Assembly: GCA_020832415.1 (NCBI GenBank)
Contig: JAFIES010000006.1
Span: 1 to 44,707, forward strand
DNA from: Balneolaceae bacterium
GTDB taxonomy: Bacteria; Bacteroidota; Rhodothermia; Balneolales; Balneolaceae
Length of the DNA: 44,707 nucleotides
Direction of reading: 5' to 3'
Under the pieces are notes generated by a model. It searched no databases and had not been told where the DNA came from. It was given only the letters and a program-made list of their open reading frames with translations. Each line of letters starts with the position of its first letter. Within the stretch, counting starts at the first letter, position 1. Shown here piece by piece: positions 41,015 through 44,707 of this stretch. The position numbers and the translations under genes were made by a program.

Positions 41015-41974
41015 ATGAAAAGAACAACCTTTGAACCCGCAAAGCATGCATTCAGATTTGAAAATACATTTAAAAATCAGGTCAGAGTCTTCGGTTTAAG
41101 CAGTATTCCGTGGATAGGTAGTAAGTTTGAAGTAGAAACAAACGGGCTCTGTGGGGGAATGGCATTCTCTGCCCTCGATTATTATCATTCGAATCGCCCA
41201 ACGCCTGATGTAACTTCAGCAAACGCAACACTAAGAAACTACCTTTTAAAGAGACAGTTAGACAGCTTTAAGTATAGAGATAGCTGGAGGTTTTACAGAT
41301 GGACCCGAAGAAGTAGTAATACCATTGTTCCCAAAACACTTGAGAATGAAATTCCAATCGCCAAAGAATCGATTGATAAAGGTAACCCGGTAGTACTCGG
41401 TCTTGTTGGGGCGAGCAGAGTCAAGGACATTGGCAATGACAATCACCAGGTGGTCTGTTACGGATATCATGAAGATACCTCTGGAAAAACAACTCTCTAC
41501 GTATATGATCCCAACTGTCCGCCAAGCGGAAGCTTTTCTGGCGAATTGAAACTTATTCCGTTTACGCATCGAAGTTCCGGTGGTGGTGAAGATGTGCCGG
41601 GAGATCCTTCAGGGCCTGTTCAGAACCTTTCAGTTACCTCGAATACACCGGGATATAACCGATTCAGGATTAAACGTTCGGATGCGGGAAAAAACGACTC
41701 TATCTGGAGGGGATTTTTTGTACAACGCTACAGCAAGAGATCGAATCCACCGGTTATCAGCAGTACAGATCGTGACGATCAGCGCAGACCTGTACGAGAT
41801 CACCGAAGTGATGAAAGAAGGGATCATCGTGACCGGGACAGCGGGCCACGGGTACGGGATCATCGTAAAGAACAGGCCGAAAATAGCGGTACTGTCAGGC
41901 GGGACCACAGAAATCAAAATAGCGGTGGTGTAAATCCGAACCCGAATGTAAGAGATCACCAGCAGACAAATTAA
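41015..41974 (+). CDS. Papain/C39-like putative cysteine peptidase with RDH-repeat tail
   Basis: A 319-residue protein without a signal peptide. A Cys-His-Asp layout suggests a papain-like fold: Cys46 in NGLCGGMAFSALDYY at the start of a helix, His144 in NDNHQVVCYGY, and Asp165 in LYVYDPNCPP. Residues 185-250 are a linker plus a FFVQRYS segment. Residues 255-319 are low-complexity and charged, with RDH at 261, 269, 281, 296 and 313 amid R, D, S and N. A strong AAGGAG ribosome-binding site precedes the ATG. It may be a peptidase or an inactive relative. No partner transporter is nearby. Confidence 0.6.
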   Translation: MKRTTFEPAKHAFRFENTFKNQVRVFGLSSIPWIGSKFEVETNGLCGGMAFSALDYYHSNRPTPDVTSANATLRNYLLKRQLDSFKYRDSWRFYRWTRRSSNTIVPKTLENEIPIAKESIDKGNPVVLGLVGASRVKDIGNDNHQVVCYGYHEDTSGKTTLYVYDPNCPPSGSFSGELKLIPFTHRSSGGGEDVPGDPSGPVQNLSVTSNTPGYNRFRIKRSDAGKNDSIWRGFFVQRYSKRSNPPVISSTDRDDQRRPVRDHRSDERRDHRDRDSGPRVRDHRKEQAENSGTVRRDHRNQNSGGVNPNPNVRDHQQTN

Positions 41975-42302
41975 ATACTTATTTTTATTACCGGAATCAT
42001 CAGATTCAATGCCGAGAAATTCTTCACAATGTTATTCTCTGCTGAGGATACAAATTTTGAGATTAGTTTTTTATTGAGCTTAAAACAAAAATGCTTAAAC
42101 TGTGTTAAGCCCCTCAGTTTTCTATTCCGTGGCCCTGTCTCAATACGTTAAAAGTATAAAAGATTTGAATTATCCGGAGAACTTGTATTGGCAAGGGCAG
42201 CAAAATTATTCTCAACCAACATTTTTTCCTGAAACTACACATTGTTCGAGTTGCTTAATATATTGATGGAAAATCAAACCGACGATAAACGGAGGCACAA
42301 TA
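41975..42302. other. Intergenic region before pgm
   Basis: 328 bp with no clear gene. A 45-codon GTG frame at 42129-42266 is the only noticeable reading frame and has no ribosome-binding site. The region ends with GGAGG at 42291-42295, placed for the pgm GTG start. Confidence 0.35.
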
Positions 42303-43943
42303 GTGGCAACTCACGATCTTGCAGGAAAAAAAGCACCCCATACCATTCTTGAAAATATTCCAAGGCTTGTTTCTAAGTACTACAGCCTCACGCCGGATCC
42401 CGAAAATCCGCTTCATGCAATTTCGTTTGGCACTTCGGGGCACCGCGGAACGTCTCTCAACAACACATTTAATGAAGATCATATCCTCGCCATCAGCCAG
42501 GCTGTGGCTGATTACCGTGAAAAGAATGGAATTAAAGGTCCTCTTTACTTAGGCATTGATACCCACGCCCTTTCTGAGCCGGCCATGATTTCAGCATTTG
42601 AGGTTTTTGTTGCGAACGGTATTGAAGTTCGCTATCAGGATGGATTTGGATACACACCTACCCCTGCTGTATCGCATGCCATTCTAACCTGGAACAGTGG
42701 GCGCACATCCGGACTGGCCGATGGAGTGGTCATCACGCCTTCACACAATCCACCGTCGGATGGCGGGTTCAAGTACAACGCTACAAATGGCGGGCCTGCA
42801 AGCACAGAAATCACTAAAGAGATTCAAAACAACGCCAACAATTACTTGAAAAAAGAGCTGAGCGGCGTTAAACGCATTCCGTTTGAAGCGGCAATCAAAA
42901 AGCCATTATCCAAAAAGTACGATTATATAAAACCTTTTACGGATGATCTGATCAATGTGGTTGATCTTGACGTAATCCGCGAATCGGGCCTGAAAATTGG
43001 TGCGGATCCCATGGGCGGATCGGGCATCGCCTATTGGGAGCCTATTGCTGAAACATATGGGCTGAACCTGGAGGTGGTAAATCCGCGGGTGGATCAGACC
43101 TTCAGCTTTATGACAGTGGATAAGGATGGCAAAATCCGAATGGATTGCTCCTCTCCCTATGCGATGGCAAGCCTGATTGATCTCAAAGATAAGTATGATA
43201 TTGCGTTCGGAAACGATACCGATTTCGACCGGCATGGAATTGTAACGAAAACCGGTCTGATGAATCCCAACCATTATCTTGCCGTTGCGATTCAGTACCT
43301 GTTTCAAAACCGCCCGGGATGGAGTGCTGATGCTGCTGTGGGCAAAACACTGGTTTCGAGCAGTATGATTGACCGCGTAGCCAAATCGATCAACCGAAAA
43401 CTGGCCGAGGTGCCGGTGGGTTTCAAGTGGTTTGTGGATGGGCTGCTGGATGGTTCATACGGATTTGGCGGTGAAGAGAGTGCAGGAGCTTCGTTTCTGA
43501 GAAAAGACGGCACGGTATGGTCAACCGATAAAGACGGGATTATTCTGAACCTGCTCTCTGCCGAAATTATGGCTAAAACCGGCAAAAGCCCTTCTGAGCA
43601 TTATGAAGAGCTTGAAGAGCGCTTTGGAAGTCCTGTGTATGAACGGCTTGATGCCCCGGCTTCACCGGATGAAAAAGAGGTACTGAAGAATTTATCACCC
43701 GATCAGGTTATGGCAAATGAACTGGCAGGTGAGCCTATTCTCAAAAAGCTGACCCGGGCACCGGGAAATGATGCCGCCATTGGCGGGCTTAAAGTGGAGA
43801 CTGAAAATGGCTGGTTTGCCGCGCGCCCATCGGGCACGGAAGATATCTACAAAATCTACACGGAGAGTTTTAAAGGAGAAGATCATCTGAAGCAAATACA
43901 GCAGGAAGCCGTAGCCATTGTGGATGCTGTACTTGGGAAATAG
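42303..43943 (+). CDS. pgm: Alpha-D-glucose phosphate-specific phosphoglucomutase
   Basis: A 546-residue enzyme interconverting glucose-1-phosphate and glucose-6-phosphate, linking glycolysis with glycogen and cell-wall sugar synthesis. Motifs: SFGTSGHRG near residue 40, the phosphoserine loop [18 protein letters not shown] (active Ser in TPSHNP), the metal loop [21 protein letters not shown] for sugar recognition and the C-terminal [12 protein letters not shown] phosphate site. Length matches the E. coli Pgm type (546). The start is GTG with a GGAGG site 7 bases upstream. Confidence 0.97.
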   Translation: MATHDLAGKKAPHTILENIPRLVSKYYSLTPDPENPLHAISFGTSGHRGTSLNNTFNEDHILAISQAVADYREKNGIKGPLYLGIDTHALSEPAMISAFEVFVANGIEVRYQDGFGYTPTPAVSHAILTWNSGRTSGLADGVVITPSHNPPSDGGFKYNATNGGPASTEITKEIQNNANNYLKKELSGVKRIPFEAAIKKPLSKKYDYIKPFTDDLINVVDLDVIRESGLKIGADPMGGSGIAYWEPIAETYGLNLEVVNPRVDQTFSFMTVDKDGKIRMDCSSPYAMASLIDLKDKYDIAFGNDTDFDRHGIVTKTGLMNPNHYLAVAIQYLFQNRPGWSADAAVGKTLVSSSMIDRVAKSINRKLAEVPVGFKWFVDGLLDGSYGFGGEESAGASFLRKDGTVWSTDKDGIILNLLSAEIMAKTGKSPSEHYEELEERFGSPVYERLDAPASPDEKEVLKNLSPDQVMANELAGEPILKKLTRAPGNDAAIGGLKVETENGWFAARPSGTEDIYKIYTESFKGEDHLKQIQQEAVAIVDAVLGK

Positions 43944-44707
43944 CTCACTTTTTTGTCTGAAGAATGGGTGATAGAACATATTTTTTTCAAGGTAGACTCT
44001 GAAAGAGTCAACTAACACAGCATAGGGCAGCGCCCTATGGGTGTGAAACGAAACATAATGATCCCGAGGCAACATATATGGTCAACGTACCTGAACAAAA
44101 TCGAGGGATGATTGATGGTACTATACAGAGGATGCGTTGATCCGGTAATTGCGACCAACCATCGGATCTATAGTTTTCCTTTGACTGATGAATATGCCGA
44201 TGGTTTAATTGATGATACATTTTTCCCGCGGCGCTGCCCCGGGCTATGGTTTTTGACCCTTTCAGGGTCTGAAAATCTCTTGTGCCTGATATAAACAAGA
44301 GGCGGTTATTTTTTAAAGACCCTATGAATGTATGAACTATCTATCCTTTGCGTTTCTTTTATAAAAAAGAAAGTCAAGGATATACTTTTCCCATGACGAC
44401 TTTACCTCATTTTTGAGTTTTTAGTCGCCCTGATCTATGGCAAATTCGTCATTCCCGAAGTTTTTTGGATGATACATTTATGCTATAGTTGACCAGCTCG
44501 GCAGGGATCCTTCCGACCTGTGCTGTGTTCGGTTTTCTGTAACCAGACTTATATCTGAACCTCAGGAACACCTCGTTCCCGGGTTAAGGGCGGATGGGGG
44601 TTCCAGGCCGGGTCACTAAGCTTGGCGTTGAACATCTCAGGAGCATCTCCCAAGTGTTAGGCGCGGAAAGGGGAGTTTATCCCGGCAGTCCGATTCTTAC
44701 CCGCTCG
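43944..44707. other. Gene-poor right end with nested palindromes and GC-rich tail
   Basis: No supported gene in 764 bp. Several perfect stems occur: GACTCT-gaa-AGAGTC (43995-44009), CATAGGGC-agc-GCCCTATG (44021-44039) and GACCCT-ttc-AGGGTC (44255-44269), plus a CCCG...CGGG block at 44225-44242. They look like a dispersed palindromic intergenic repeat. From about 44510 the sequence becomes noticeably more GC-rich. A forward frame from the ATG at 44594 stays open to the window edge but matches nothing I know. Confidence 0.45.

Noticed and set aside
42129-42266. 45-codon GTG reading frame before pgm with plausible codon use.
   Set aside because: No ribosome-binding site, no recognisable motif, and too short to support on composition alone.
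44035-44298. Open frames on both strands in the right-end region (60-87 codons).
   Set aside because: They run through palindromic repeat sequence, have no ribosome-binding sites and resemble no protein family.
1-44707. CRISPR arrays, rRNA and tRNA genes.
   Set aside because: No regularly spaced direct repeats, no cas genes, no rRNA signature stretches and no complete tRNA cloverleaf were found by eye on either strand.

Overview
The window looks like chromosomal DNA of a Gram-negative, moderately AT-rich bacterium of the Bacteroidota/Rhodothermota/Balneolota assemblage. The grounds are the many lipoprotein signal peptides, the weak or absent Shine-Dalgarno sequences before many genes, an S16 protein with a long charged tail, an ECF sigma factor coupled to a TPR Ser/Thr kinase, and the style of the dispersed intergenic palindromes. 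The phylum is an inference; Balneolota is my best guess.

Left part (1-13.7 kb) is mostly housekeeping. A cupredoxin-like lipoprotein with its own palindrome-flanked promoter comes first. The classic translation cluster ffh-rpsP-rimM-trmD-rplS follows and ends in a good hairpin terminator. Next is adk, which converges on and overlaps a minus-strand pair (alkaline-phosphatase-fold metalloenzyme and dtd). Between dtd and purM lies an AT-rich intergenic region with four exact DnaA boxes and two near-matches in 350 bp, which is a strong candidate replication origin. Rightward from purM run a DUF2914 membrane protein, a SIMPL-domain protein, an AtuA C-terminal-like protein, an amino-acid permease fused to Usp domains, and a small membrane protein.

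Middle (13.8-28.5 kb): a complete IS4-family element (15-bp terminal inverted repeats, 9-bp target duplication) has landed directly against the start codon of a branched-chain-amino-acid-type binding protein. Then come a six-PAS histidine kinase and a three-gene minus-strand stress-like cluster (CsbD, coiled-coil lipoprotein, 51-residue lmo0937-type membrane protein that was not in the supplied gene calls). These are followed by a prolyl oligopeptidase lipoprotein, an ECF sigma/Ser-Thr kinase operon with overlapping start and stop, a DUF4242 protein and a TPR lipoprotein.

Right part (28.7-44.7 kb) is more accessory. It holds an AraC regulator, a small DUF4242-like protein flanked on both sides by copies of a structured palindromic repeat, three SAM methyltransferases, PEP carboxylase, a gluconolactonase-like secreted propeller, an unknown membrane protein, two cupins, an OsmC-like protein, a papain/C39-like protein with an RDH-repeat tail, and phosphoglucomutase. 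A MITE-like element with 17-bp inverted repeats and a TAAAA duplication lies at 35.3 kb. The last 760 bases hold nested palindromes and a GC-rich tail with no recognised gene. No tRNA, rRNA or CRISPR array was seen.
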